NCBI GenBank assembly: GCA_040752355.1
Contig: JBFMHE010000009.1
Span: forward strand, 62,001 to 126,000
Source: Nitrospirota bacterium
GTDB taxonomy: Bacteria; Nitrospirota; Thermodesulfovibrionia; Thermodesulfovibrionales; Dissulfurispiraceae
Length of the DNA stretch: 64,000 nt
Reading direction: 5' to 3'
In this document: one piece after another, positions 24,410 through 31,955 of the stretch
How the letters are laid out: every line of letters starts with the position of its first letter
How positions within the stretch are numbered: the first letter of the stretch is position 1
Program-made: the position numbers and the translations under genes
The notes under the pieces: model-generated
The model's database searches: none
What the model saw: only the letters and a program-made list of their open reading frames with translations
What the model was told of the DNA's origin: nothing

Positions 24410-26500
24410 TTACTTCGCCTTTTTCACTTTGACCATGCATTCGAGGTACGCCACGCCGCCGCCGACCGGATCGACGGTCTCGAGCAGCCCGGTCTCGAGC
24501 TTGGTATCTCTGAGCCCCTTCTTGAACGACCTCGTCTTGAGGGGTATCTCGCTGCCGAACCCGTGCAGCATGAAGACCGCTTCGGGATGGATGAACGGGG
24601 TGACCTTGGCCCTGATCCTGCCGCTGTAGCCGTCGGCGGACACCTCCACCATGTCGCGGTCCTTTATCCCGAGGGCGTCCGCCTCCTCGTCGTTGATCCA
24701 GAGGACGTTCTCGGGGACGATCTCGTTGAGATAGAGGTTGTTCTGCGACTGTGCGTGGGCGTGCACCGCGGTCCTGCCGAAGGTCAGCCTGAACGACCCC
24801 TCCGCAGGCTTCTTCGGGCTCACATACGGCGCGAGCGACGCGAAGCCGTTCTTCGCGAGCGCCTGCGAGAGGATCTCGATCTTGCCCGAGGGGGTCTTGA
24901 ACTTCAGGTCGTTCCGGTCCATCATGATCGGCTTCCGCGCGAGGCCTACCGACCCCTTATCAGCGAAGTCCTCGATCTTGACGCCGGTCCCTTCGAGCTG
25001 GTAGTTCCAGATATCCTCGATGCTGTTGTACGGGAAATACTGGCCCGCTCCCATCCGCTCCGCGATGAGCTTGAAGATCTCCCAGGCGGGCTTGCTGTCA
25101 TACCGCGGAGAGACCGCCTGCCGCCTCATGATGAAGCTCGGCTTGGGGCCTTTCTGCACCGCCAGGATGTTCGACCGCTCGAGGTAGGTCGCCTCCGGGA
25201 GGATGACATCCGCATACCACGCTGTCTCGCTGTAGTTCACATCGATCGAGACGAGGAGGTCGAGGTTGTCGAGCACCTTTTTCTGGGCTTCGGGATCGGG
25301 GAGCGCAGACAGGGGATCGAAGCGGTAGGCGAAAAACGCCTTGATGGGATAGGGCTCACCCGTCCGTATGGCCTTGTAGAGGTTGACGACATGGCCGGTG
25401 CCCATCGTCCTGCCCGCCATATCCGCATCGACGATCTTGTCCTGTACATCGGGGATGATGTCGCCGAGGGACTTCAGGCCCTTTGCCCCGGCGTCCTTGG
25501 CGCCTTTCGCAATGATCAACCCGCCCTTGGTCTCGATGCTCCCCAGGAGCGCATTCAGGAGGTAGAGCGCGCGGCTCGCATAGAACGAATCGATGTAGCG
25601 GGCGAGCATCCACCCGCCGTGGAAGATCACCTTCGGCTTGTCGTTGCTCACTTCCTTCGCGAGGTTGACGATCTCGTGGGCAGGGATGCCGGTCTCCTTC
25701 TCCGCCCACTCGGGGGTGTACGGCGCGACGAACGTCTCGAGCTCCACCAGGCCGGTCACCCATTTGTTGACGAAGTCGGCATCGTAGAGCCGCTCTTTCA
25801 GGATCACATGGATCAGGGCGAGCGTAAAGGCGTAGTCGGTGCCGGGCCTGATCATCAGGAACTTGTCGGCCTTTGAGGCGGTGACCGTCGCCCTCACGTC
25901 GATATAGGTGAGCTTCGCCCCTGCATTGAGCGCATCCAGGACGTTGTTCACCTCTTTCACCTGAATCGATTCGAAGATGTTTCTTCCGAAGAGCACGATA
26001 TGGTCCGTATTGGCGAAGTCGTAGCTCAGCTCGCCGCGGCCGTACCCGAAGAGCGACTGGGCCGCTATGTTCACATTCTTGGCGCAGGAGTCGTCGTGGT
26101 CGAGATAGTTGGGGGAGCCCAGCGCCTTGACGAAGCTCTTGGTCAGGTCGGTGAAGGGCCCGCTCCGGTCGGCGAGGGCTATCGCCCTGGCGCCGTACTG
26201 CTCTTTTACCCCCTGCAGCCGCTCGGCGATATAGTCGAGCGCTTCATCCCAGGTCGCCTTCCTCCACTGCCCCGATCCGCGCGCGCCGGTCCTGATCATC
26301 GGGTGCTGGGGCCGCTCGGCATCGTACTCGAAGGCGAGTCCTGCGGATCCCTTGGCGCAGAGGGCCCCCTCCATACCCGGGACATGAGGGCTCCCCTCGA
26401 TCCACTTGACCACCCCGTCCTCTGTCTCGACCCGTATCGGGCAGCGCACCGCGCACATGCCGCACAAACTGTATACTGATGCTGTTTCTCCCATACTCAT
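24410..26500 (-). CDS. Molybdopterin oxidoreductase, PsrA/PhsA-like catalytic subunit
   Basis: This 696-residue enzyme is of the DMSO reductase superfamily. The N-terminal [4Fe-4S] motif is CGMCAVRCPIR with the fourth Cys in EGALCAKG. LDHDDSCAKNVN places a probable Cys molybdenum ligand. LPEATYLERSN and GSEIPLKTRSF belong to the later cofactor-binding regions. Closest in style are polysulfide and thiosulfate reductases. Unlike those, no twin-arginine or other signal peptide precedes the first cysteines, so it should be cytoplasmic. The partner is the PsrB-like gene. The substrate cannot be told from sequence; sulfur compounds are a reasonable guess from context. Confidence 0.85.
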   Translation of the reverse strand: MSMGETASVYSLCGMCAVRCPIRVETEDGVVKWIEGSPHVPGMEGALCAKGSAGLAFEYDAERPQHPMIRTGARGSGQWRKATWDEALDYIAERLQGVKEQYGARAIALADRSGPFTDLTKSFVKALGSPNYLDHDDSCAKNVNIAAQSLFGYGRGELSYDFANTDHIVLFGRNIFESIQVKEVNNVLDALNAGAKLTYIDVRATVTASKADKFLMIRPGTDYAFTLALIHVILKERLYDADFVNKWVTGLVELETFVAPYTPEWAEKETGIPAHEIVNLAKEVSNDKPKVIFHGGWMLARYIDSFYASRALYLLNALLGSIETKGGLIIAKGAKDAGAKGLKSLGDIIPDVQDKIVDADMAGRTMGTGHVVNLYKAIRTGEPYPIKAFFAYRFDPLSALPDPEAQKKVLDNLDLLVSIDVNYSETAWYADVILPEATYLERSNILAVQKGPKPSFIMRRQAVSPRYDSKPAWEIFKLIAERMGAGQYFPYNSIEDIWNYQLEGTGVKIEDFADKGSVGLARKPIMMDRNDLKFKTPSGKIEILSQALAKNGFASLAPYVSPKKPAEGSFRLTFGRTAVHAHAQSQNNLYLNEIVPENVLWINDEEADALGIKDRDMVEVSADGYSGRIRAKVTPFIHPEAVFMLHGFGSEIPLKTRSFKKGLRDTKLETGLLETVDPVGGGVAYLECMVKVKKAK

Positions 26501-26562
26501 TCCCTCCGGAAGGCTCCTTGGTTATCCACCTATTGAAAATAGTGTTATGTTCGCTGCTGCCC

Positions 26563-26633
26563 GCTCTCCCCCTCTGCAGTAAAGGGAATGCAGAAGCGAG
26601 CGGGGGGAGAGCATTCTCGTCTTCTGCATTCCC
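26563..26633 (-). promoter_or_regulatory. Possible pseudoknot leader ahead of the PsrA-like gene
   Basis: On the minus strand a 13-bp stem GGGAATGCAGAAG/CTTCTGCATTCCC (26633-26621 with 26596-26584) has a loop carrying GCTCTCCCCC (26612-26603). That loop segment is exactly complementary to GGGGGAGAGC downstream (26572-26563). The order is that of an H-type pseudoknot. It ends about 60 bases before the PsrA-like start codon. TATAAT-like boxes lie upstream around 26640-26675. Function is unknown. Confidence 0.45.
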
Positions 26634-26700
26634 GGCATTATATCCCCCGCCGGAGCGGGAGATTATAATACACCCGATTCCTTATTATACAATGTTCCTT

Positions 26701-27090
26701 CTAGTAAACTCCCAGCAGGTTCAGCGCCAGCAGGAGCAGTCCGGCCACCGCCACTCTCTTGACCACGAGCGGGCTCACCCGCTTCGCGATCTGCGGGGCG
26801 ATGAAGCCGCCCAGTATCGCCGCAGGGAACATGATCAGGAAGAAGACGAGGTCGAAGTTGCCGAACTGGTAGTGGCGCATGGTCCCCATCAGGGTGTTGA
26901 AGAAGATCGCCAGGAGCGAGCTCCCGACGACGACATACATCGGAAGGCCCAGGCCCACGGTCATGAGCGGCACCATGAAGGGGCCGCCGCCGAACCCGAA
27001 CATGGATGAAACAATGGCGATCAGAAATCCGCCGAGGCATCCGAGAAATATATTTACCTTAAATTCGTGTCCCCAGAATTCTACGGTCAT
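26701..27090 (-). CDS. TSUP (TauE/SafE-type) permease, second half
   Basis: This 129-residue membrane protein with about four helices corresponds to one half of a TauE/SafE sulfite-exporter-family transporter. The motif SMFGFGGGPFMVPLM is the conserved Gly-rich entry of a TSUP repeat, followed by GSSLLAIFFNTLMG and a final helix pair. Full TSUP permeases have two such repeats in one chain. Here the first repeat is in the gene immediately upstream (12 bases away), so the two products probably assemble. TSUP proteins export sulfite, sulfoacetate or related anions. Confidence 0.8.
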   Translation of the reverse strand: MTVEFWGHEFKVNIFLGCLGGFLIAIVSSMFGFGGGPFMVPLMTVGLGLPMYVVVGSSLLAIFFNTLMGTMRHYQFGNFDLVFFLIMFPAAILGGFIAPQIAKRVSPLVVKRVAVAGLLLLALNLLGVY

Positions 27091-27102
27091 AGCAGCCCTC
27101 CT

Positions 27103-28386
27103 TTATTTCGCTTCCGCAGGGGCCGTTTTGCCCTTGGCGGCGTCTTCAGCCTTCTTCTTGAACTCCTTCAGGATCGCCTGCTCCTTCTTGTTCTTGGCGA
27201 TGTAGCCCGGCGTGGTCTGCCAGAACATCAGGCCGGCGAGGATGACCAGGATCCATCCGAAGACGAACTTGAACTGGTCGAGCGTAATCATCTCGGTCAG
27301 CTTCGGGCCGATGAAACCTCCCACGACCATCGCCATGCCGATGGCGACGCCGAGCTTCCAGCTGATGAACTTTATCTTCGAATAATTGTAGATACCGCTG
27401 CCCTGCGAGAAGAGCACGGTGGGCATGACGGTGCCTGCAACGATCGTGTGCGGCAGGGGCCAGATCGAGACGAGCAGGGGGTTCATGATGAATCCGCCGC
27501 CGGCGCCCATGAGAACGCCGAAGATCGCGATCGCCAGGGTGAGCAGGAACGGCCCGAAGAGGTTGAGGCTCGTGCCCGCGTTGCTCAGATAGACGACCGG
27601 GAAGCCGATGTTGTTCTCGAAGGTCGCGGGCTGGCTCTTCGCATTCTTGTCGACGGCGGCGACGATGAAGTACTTGCCGGGAGCGAGGCCCTCCCTGATC
27701 TTTATATCCGCTTTGTACGTACCGTCGGGGTTAACCACCACATCGGCGGCCAGCACCTTGTTCGCATCCCTGAAGCGCGCCTTCACCAGCTGCATGGAGC
27801 GCTTCTTGTTCTCCTTCTCGTCCATGGCGGGAAGCAGCTCGCCGCGCGAGCCGATGATGCTCCCCATGAGGGTCGCCTGGTACCGGTCGATCTTCGCCTT
27901 GCCCGGCACGGAATAGACGGCGTCGGCGCCCACATCCTTCAGCGCCTTCGAGAAGCTCCACTTCTTCCCCTCTTTCTTCACCTTTTCGAGGTTGTCCTTC
28001 TGGTCCTGCGGGACGAAGATCTTGTAGTACGCAGGCATTTCATAAGTCATATAGAGGACATAGGGTCTCTTGCCGGTATCCTTGTCCACATCCGAATCGA
28101 AGCGGGATGCCCGGACGGTCTTCTCGGCCCAGACCTCGAGATAGACCGGCTTCCCTGCCGGGGCAGTACCGGTCACCGCGATGGTTCCGCCGTTGTTCAG
28201 TGTTGTCTTATCGAGCTGTATCGTAACGTTCTCCGCTGTCGCTGCTGCCGGTGCTTCGGCCTTTGCCGGCTCCTGAGCCGCGGGGGCTTTCGCGTCCTGC
28301 GGCTTCTGAGCGAACGCACCGTTCTGATAGAGCATGATCACGGTTGCACAAAGGGCAATTGCCATTGCCACCCAGAAACGTTTCAT
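27103..28386 (-). CDS. TSUP (TauE/SafE-type) permease half with an exported N-terminal domain
   Basis: About 427 residues. A signal peptide (residues 4-25, ending near AFAQ) precedes an Ala/Pro/Glu-rich linker and a beta-rich extracytoplasmic domain of roughly 200 residues resembling immunoglobulin-like folds (TLNNGGTIAVTGTAPAGKPVYLEVW). Then comes a four-helix TSUP repeat with GVLMGAGGGFIMNPLL, and a charged Lys/Ala tail. ATG 28386 is used, with GGGAGG nine bases upstream. The second TSUP repeat is the next gene. Transcription is probably from the sigma-54 promoter at about 28570. Export of sulfite or thiosulfate fits a sulfate reducer but is inferred. Confidence 0.8.
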   Translation of the reverse strand: MKRFWVAMAIALCATVIMLYQNGAFAQKPQDAKAPAAQEPAKAEAPAAATAENVTIQLDKTTLNNGGTIAVTGTAPAGKPVYLEVWAEKTVRASRFDSDVDKDTGKRPYVLYMTYEMPAYYKIFVPQDQKDNLEKVKKEGKKWSFSKALKDVGADAVYSVPGKAKIDRYQATLMGSIIGSRGELLPAMDEKENKKRSMQLVKARFRDANKVLAADVVVNPDGTYKADIKIREGLAPGKYFIVAAVDKNAKSQPATFENNIGFPVVYLSNAGTSLNLFGPFLLTLAIAIFGVLMGAGGGFIMNPLLVSIWPLPHTIVAGTVMPTVLFSQGSGIYNYSKIKFISWKLGVAIGMAMVVGGFIGPKLTEMITLDQFKFVFGWILVILAGLMFWQTTPGYIAKNKKEQAILKEFKKKAEDAAKGKTAPAEAK

Positions 28387-28562
28387 AAAGGTTCCTCCCT
28401 TTTTTCTCCTTTTTTGCTGCCCTGCGGAGGGCGCCTGCGTCCCCCCTTCCTTCACTGATACCTGCCTAGTTGCCGTTTTGTGGTATCGTTCCCCCTCAAC
28501 ACCCTCCTCTCTTGTCCGGCATGGAGCAACACTTAAGTTTTTCTTATCCGGCCATAAAAAAC

Positions 28563-28578
28563 AGCAATAACTATGCCA
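28563..28578 (-). promoter_or_regulatory. Sigma-54 (-24/-12) promoter for the TSUP genes
   Basis: On the minus strand TGGCAT-N5-TTGCT matches the RpoN consensus TGGCAC-N5-TTGCW in 15 of its conserved features, with GG and GC exactly ten bases apart. Transcription would start near 28552, giving a leader of about 165 bases before the TSUP ATG. Two palindromic sites lie 90-140 bases upstream. Confidence 0.7.
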
Positions 28579-28661
28579 TAAAAAAGGAGCAGAGGTGCTG
28601 TACTTAACCTTTGATTTAACATGGAATTTACCCTGCTGCGGGAGAGAATCGGGGAGGGGAA

Positions 28662-28709
28662 CTGTCCCATTTGGGACAGGCCGAACAGAAAGCTGTCCCA
28701 AATGGGACA
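28662..28709. promoter_or_regulatory. Paired palindromes, probable enhancer sites for the NtrC-type regulator
   Basis: CTGTCCCA-TT-TGGGACAG (28662-28679) and TGTCCCA-AA-TGGGACA (28694-28709) are two near-identical dyads 31 bases apart centre to centre, three helical turns. They lie about 100 and 131 bases upstream of the sigma-54 promoter, the usual place for an enhancer-binding activator. The response regulator encoded just upstream is the obvious candidate. Confidence 0.65.
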
Positions 28710-28742
28710 AAACGCAGGACAACGGATCGAGATGCTTCATAA

Positions 28743-28880
28743 GAGTGGGGAGGACAGAGTGCTGGAGCGGCTTGATCAGTCCAGGCGAAATCCAGGGATG
28801 GTGAAGCGGACTGATCCAGCCTCGCAGACGGGCCGGATGCCTGTCGAGAATGAAGTGGAAGCACTCTGTCCTCCCCACTC
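28743..28880 (+). repeat. Large hairpin element, copy 2
   Basis: Perfect 21-base inverted arms (28743-28763 and 28860-28880) differ from copy 1 at three positions, each compensated in the opposite arm. The core begins GGAGCGG, contains a perfect 9-bp GATCAGTCC/GGACTGATC hairpin where copy 1 has CAGCCC/GGGCTG, and ends GAGAATGAAGTGGA. It sits 24 bases after the stop of the response regulator gene and upstream of the paired dyads. Confidence 0.75.
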
Positions 28881-28904
28881 TCAGGCCAAGAGTTACGGGT
28901 AGAC

Positions 28905-30302
28905 TTACGCGAGCACGCTGCCGCTATCGTCCTCGGTTTCCTCGCCGGTCGAAAGGAGACCGTGGTTCTTCATCTTCGTCCTGAGCTGCTTCCTCGATAT
29001 CCCGAGGATCTCGGCCGCCTTCGTCTGGTTCCAGGCAGTCCGCTCCAGAGCGCGGACGAGGAGCCGCTTCTCCATCTCGACGAGGTTGAAGGTCTCCTCC
29101 CCCTGCCGCTCCGGCGCATGCAGGTCGCGGATATTCCGGGGCAGGTACTGGAAGGTTATCGTATCGGAGGGACAGAGCACCACGGCGCGCTCGATCATAT
29201 TTTTGAGCTCCCGCACGTTGCCGGGCCAGTCGTGCTCCATCATAGCCCTCATCGCCTCGCTGTCGACGGCGGAGATCGTCTTCTTGTTCGCCTCGTTGAA
29301 CTCCCCGAGAAAGTGGCCGACGAAGAGCGGGATGTCCTCTTTCCTCTCCCTGAGCGGCGGGATGCCGACCGTAACGACGTTGAGCCGGTAGAAAAGGTCC
29401 TCCCGGAAGGCCCCTCGCTTCACCTCCGCTTCCAGGTCGCGATTGGTGGCGGCGATGATCCTGACGTCGACCTTGATCCGGTTCTTTCCGCCGATGCGGA
29501 GGATCTCGCGCTCCTGGAGGAAGCGGAGGAATTTCTTCTGCGTATTCGGGGAGAGCTCGCCGATCTCGTCGAGAAATATGGTGCCGCCGTTGGCGAGCTC
29601 GATCTGGCCCGCCTTCTGCCCGTAGGCGCCGGTGAACGCTCCCTTTTCGTGGCCGAAGAGCTCGCTCTCGAGGAGCTCTTCCGGGAGCGCCGCGCAATCG
29701 ATCGGGATGAACGGCCCGTTCGCCCGCATCGATTCGTAATGGATCGCCTTTGCCACCACCTCTTTCCCGGTGCCGCTTTCACCCGTGATCAGCACGCTGG
29801 AGTCGCTCTTCGCCACCGTTTCGATCAGGGCATACAGGTCCTGCATGGCATGGCTCTTGCCGATGATGTTCTTGAAGCTGTGGCGCTCCCTGAGCTGGGA
29901 CTTGAGCGAGAGGTTTTCGAGGATCAGCCGGTGCTTCTCGACCGCCTCCCTGGTGACGGTCAGCAGCTGGTCGGGATTGACCGGCTTCGCGAGATAGCTG
30001 AAGGCCCCCCTTCTCATCGCCTCCACCGCGCGCTCGATGGTGCCGTAGGCGGTGAGCATGATAACCGGCACTCCGTTCTCCTTGTTCTTGAGCTCCTGCA
30101 GGAAATCGACGCCGCTCATGCCGGGCATTTTATAGTCGGTGATGATCGCGTCGAACTCCCGCCGCGCCAGCTTCTCGACCGCCTCTTCAGCAGTGCGGGC
30201 CGTGGTAACCTCATAGCCGTTCTGGCCGAGTATGGCGGAGAGCACCTTGCGCGTATTCGCCTCGTCATCGACGAGCAGTATCCTTCCCTTACTGTTTTCC
30301 AT
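28905..30302 (-). CDS. Sigma-54-dependent response regulator (NtrC/AtoC family)
   Basis: This 465-residue protein has a receiver domain with the phosphoacceptor Asp56 in AIITDYKMPGMSG. The AAA+ domain has Walker A TGESGTGKEVVAKAIH, the sigma-54-contacting GAFTGA loop (EKGAFTGAYGQ) and Walker B GGTIFLDEIGEL. The C-terminal Fis-type HTH is AEILGISRKQLRTKMKNHGL. It activates RpoN promoters when phosphorylated. It overlaps the end of the sensor kinase gene by 14 bases. The sigma-54 promoter and paired dyads directly downstream suggest its main target is the TSUP pair. Confidence 0.95.
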   Translation of the reverse strand: MENSKGRILLVDDEANTRKVLSAILGQNGYEVTTARTAEEAVEKLARREFDAIITDYKMPGMSGVDFLQELKNKENGVPVIMLTAYGTIERAVEAMRRGAFSYLAKPVNPDQLLTVTREAVEKHRLILENLSLKSQLRERHSFKNIIGKSHAMQDLYALIETVAKSDSSVLITGESGTGKEVVAKAIHYESMRANGPFIPIDCAALPEELLESELFGHEKGAFTGAYGQKAGQIELANGGTIFLDEIGELSPNTQKKFLRFLQEREILRIGGKNRIKVDVRIIAATNRDLEAEVKRGAFREDLFYRLNVVTVGIPPLRERKEDIPLFVGHFLGEFNEANKKTISAVDSEAMRAMMEHDWPGNVRELKNMIERAVVLCPSDTITFQYLPRNIRDLHAPERQGEETFNLVEMEKRLLVRALERTAWNQTKAAEILGISRKQLRTKMKNHGLLSTGEETEDDSGSVLA

Positions 30303-31953
30303 GATCGCTTCCTTGCCGGTCTCCGAGCGGCAGGGTGATCGCCACCTCCGTGCCCTTGCCCGGTGCGCTCACCACGGCGATATCCCCCTTGTGGTCCTTC
30401 ACGATCCGTTCGACACAGGCGAGGCCGAGACCCGAGCCCCGGGTCTTGGTAGTAAAGAAGGGCTTGAAGATCTGGGAAAGTGCCTCCTCGCTGATCCCTG
30501 CTCCCGTATCTTTTACCACAAGGCGCACCCGGGAGTCAAAAGTCTCGGTGGCGACCCTCACCGTATCGCCCGCATCGGTGCTCTCGAGGGCGTTCACCAG
30601 CACGTTGAGCAGCGCCTGCTTCAGCTGCTGCGGATCGAACCTGAAGGCAGGGATCCGTTCATCGAGGGCGAGCGCCACCTCCACGTTGCGCTCGGTCGCC
30701 TCCTGGCGGACGAGGTCCACCGTCTCGCTCACCAAGCGGTTGATATCGGCGACCTGCAGGTTCAGCGGGATCGGCCGTGCGTACCTGAGGATGCTCGTCA
30801 CGATCTCGTTCAGCCGCTTGGTCTCGTCATCGATGACCGACAGGAACTCCCTGAGCACCTCGCCCTCGAAATTCTGCTTGAGGTACGAGACCGAGCCCCG
30901 GATGGCATTGAGGGGGTTTTTTATCTCGTGGGCGACGGTCATCGACATCTCGCCGAGCGCGGAGAGCTTTTCGAGCCGCGTCTTTTCCTTATTGCTCTCC
31001 TCCAGCTCCCGGATACTGCTCTTGAGCTTCTTGATCATTTCGTTGAAGCCCTCGACGAGCTCTCCCACTTCATCGCCGCAGGAGCCGAGATAGACGATGC
31101 ACTTCCTGCAGTCGCATATCTTCTCCGACATCTCCCCTTGAACGGTGCCGAAGCACATGGTCCCCGGTATGGTCCAGCACCGCTTCCTGCCGTAGGCAGG
31201 ACACTCCCTCGTTCTGCAGTTGAGCACCGCGGCGCAGTCCAGGATATTCTCGGAGGGGATCTCGACGTCGAGGTTGCCTGCCTGAACGAGCTCCATCTGC
31301 TGCTTCAGCTTCCGCATCGGCGTCGCCAGGAACCGGGCGAGGCTGTAGGCGCCCCAGATCCCGGCGATCATGATGCCGAGAGAGACGAGGAGAATATATT
31401 TCTTCAGCCCGCTCAGATTGCTCTCGATGGTGGTCCGGATCGCTTCGCGCGAGAAGCCGACGATGACCGTTCCGATCACGTCATAGCCCGCCTTTACGGG
31501 GATAATGATCTCCCGGATATCTTCGGCACCCGGCAGATCGACGATCCGTTCCTCGCCCCGCTGCACGGCGAGCGTGACCTGCCGGTCGTTCCCGCTCTGG
31601 ATGAACTCCCCCAGGAGCTTCCGGTTCGTATGGGCCACCGTCCTCCGCTCTCCGTCGATAACGGCGGCATACACGCACGCCGGGGTCTGCCCTGTCGTCC
31701 TGACGAGCTCATCGAGCCTGAGCGGGTCCATGACCATCAGCGGCTCGACAACATCATTGGCGAGTTTCTTGGCGAGCACGAGACTGTTGCTGTCCATCTC
31801 GGCCTTGAGCGCCTTGCGCTGGTGGGTGACGATCAGCGCATTGAAGATGACCATGATGATGAAGATGAGAAAGACCACCGAGACCGAAAACTTCTGGACG
31901 AGGCTCATCGCCCGGAAGCGGTTCTTCATGTTGAGCTTGAGCGCGCAATGCAT
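30289..31953 (-). CDS. Membrane sensor histidine kinase with Cys-rich HAMP-linked domain
   Basis: This 554-residue kinase has one transmembrane helix near the N-terminus, a periplasmic domain of about 130 residues, a second helix (about 185-205) and a HAMP segment. A Cys-rich module then carries CRTRECPAYGRKRCWTIPG, MCFG and ICDCRKCIVY. The DHp domain has His in MTVAHEIKNPLNAIRG, followed by an HATPase domain (NVLVNALEST, DTGAGI, GSGLGL). The Cys-rich module recurs in sensor proteins of anaerobes and may bind a metal or cluster. It is coupled to the response regulator gene and starts two bases after the PhnD-like lipoprotein gene, suggesting a three-part sensor. Confidence 0.9.
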   Translation of the reverse strand: MHCALKLNMKNRFRAMSLVQKFSVSVVFLIFIIMVIFNALIVTHQRKALKAEMDSNSLVLAKKLANDVVEPLMVMDPLRLDELVRTTGQTPACVYAAVIDGERRTVAHTNRKLLGEFIQSGNDRQVTLAVQRGEERIVDLPGAEDIREIIIPVKAGYDVIGTVIVGFSREAIRTTIESNLSGLKKYILLVSLGIMIAGIWGAYSLARFLATPMRKLKQQMELVQAGNLDVEIPSENILDCAAVLNCRTRECPAYGRKRCWTIPGTMCFGTVQGEMSEKICDCRKCIVYLGSCGDEVGELVEGFNEMIKKLKSSIRELEESNKEKTRLEKLSALGEMSMTVAHEIKNPLNAIRGSVSYLKQNFEGEVLREFLSVIDDETKRLNEIVTSILRYARPIPLNLQVADINRLVSETVDLVRQEATERNVEVALALDERIPAFRFDPQQLKQALLNVLVNALESTDAGDTVRVATETFDSRVRLVVKDTGAGISEEALSQIFKPFFTTKTRGSGLGLACVERIVKDHKGDIAVVSAPGKGTEVAITLPLGDRQGSDHGKQ

Positions 31954-31955
31954 GG

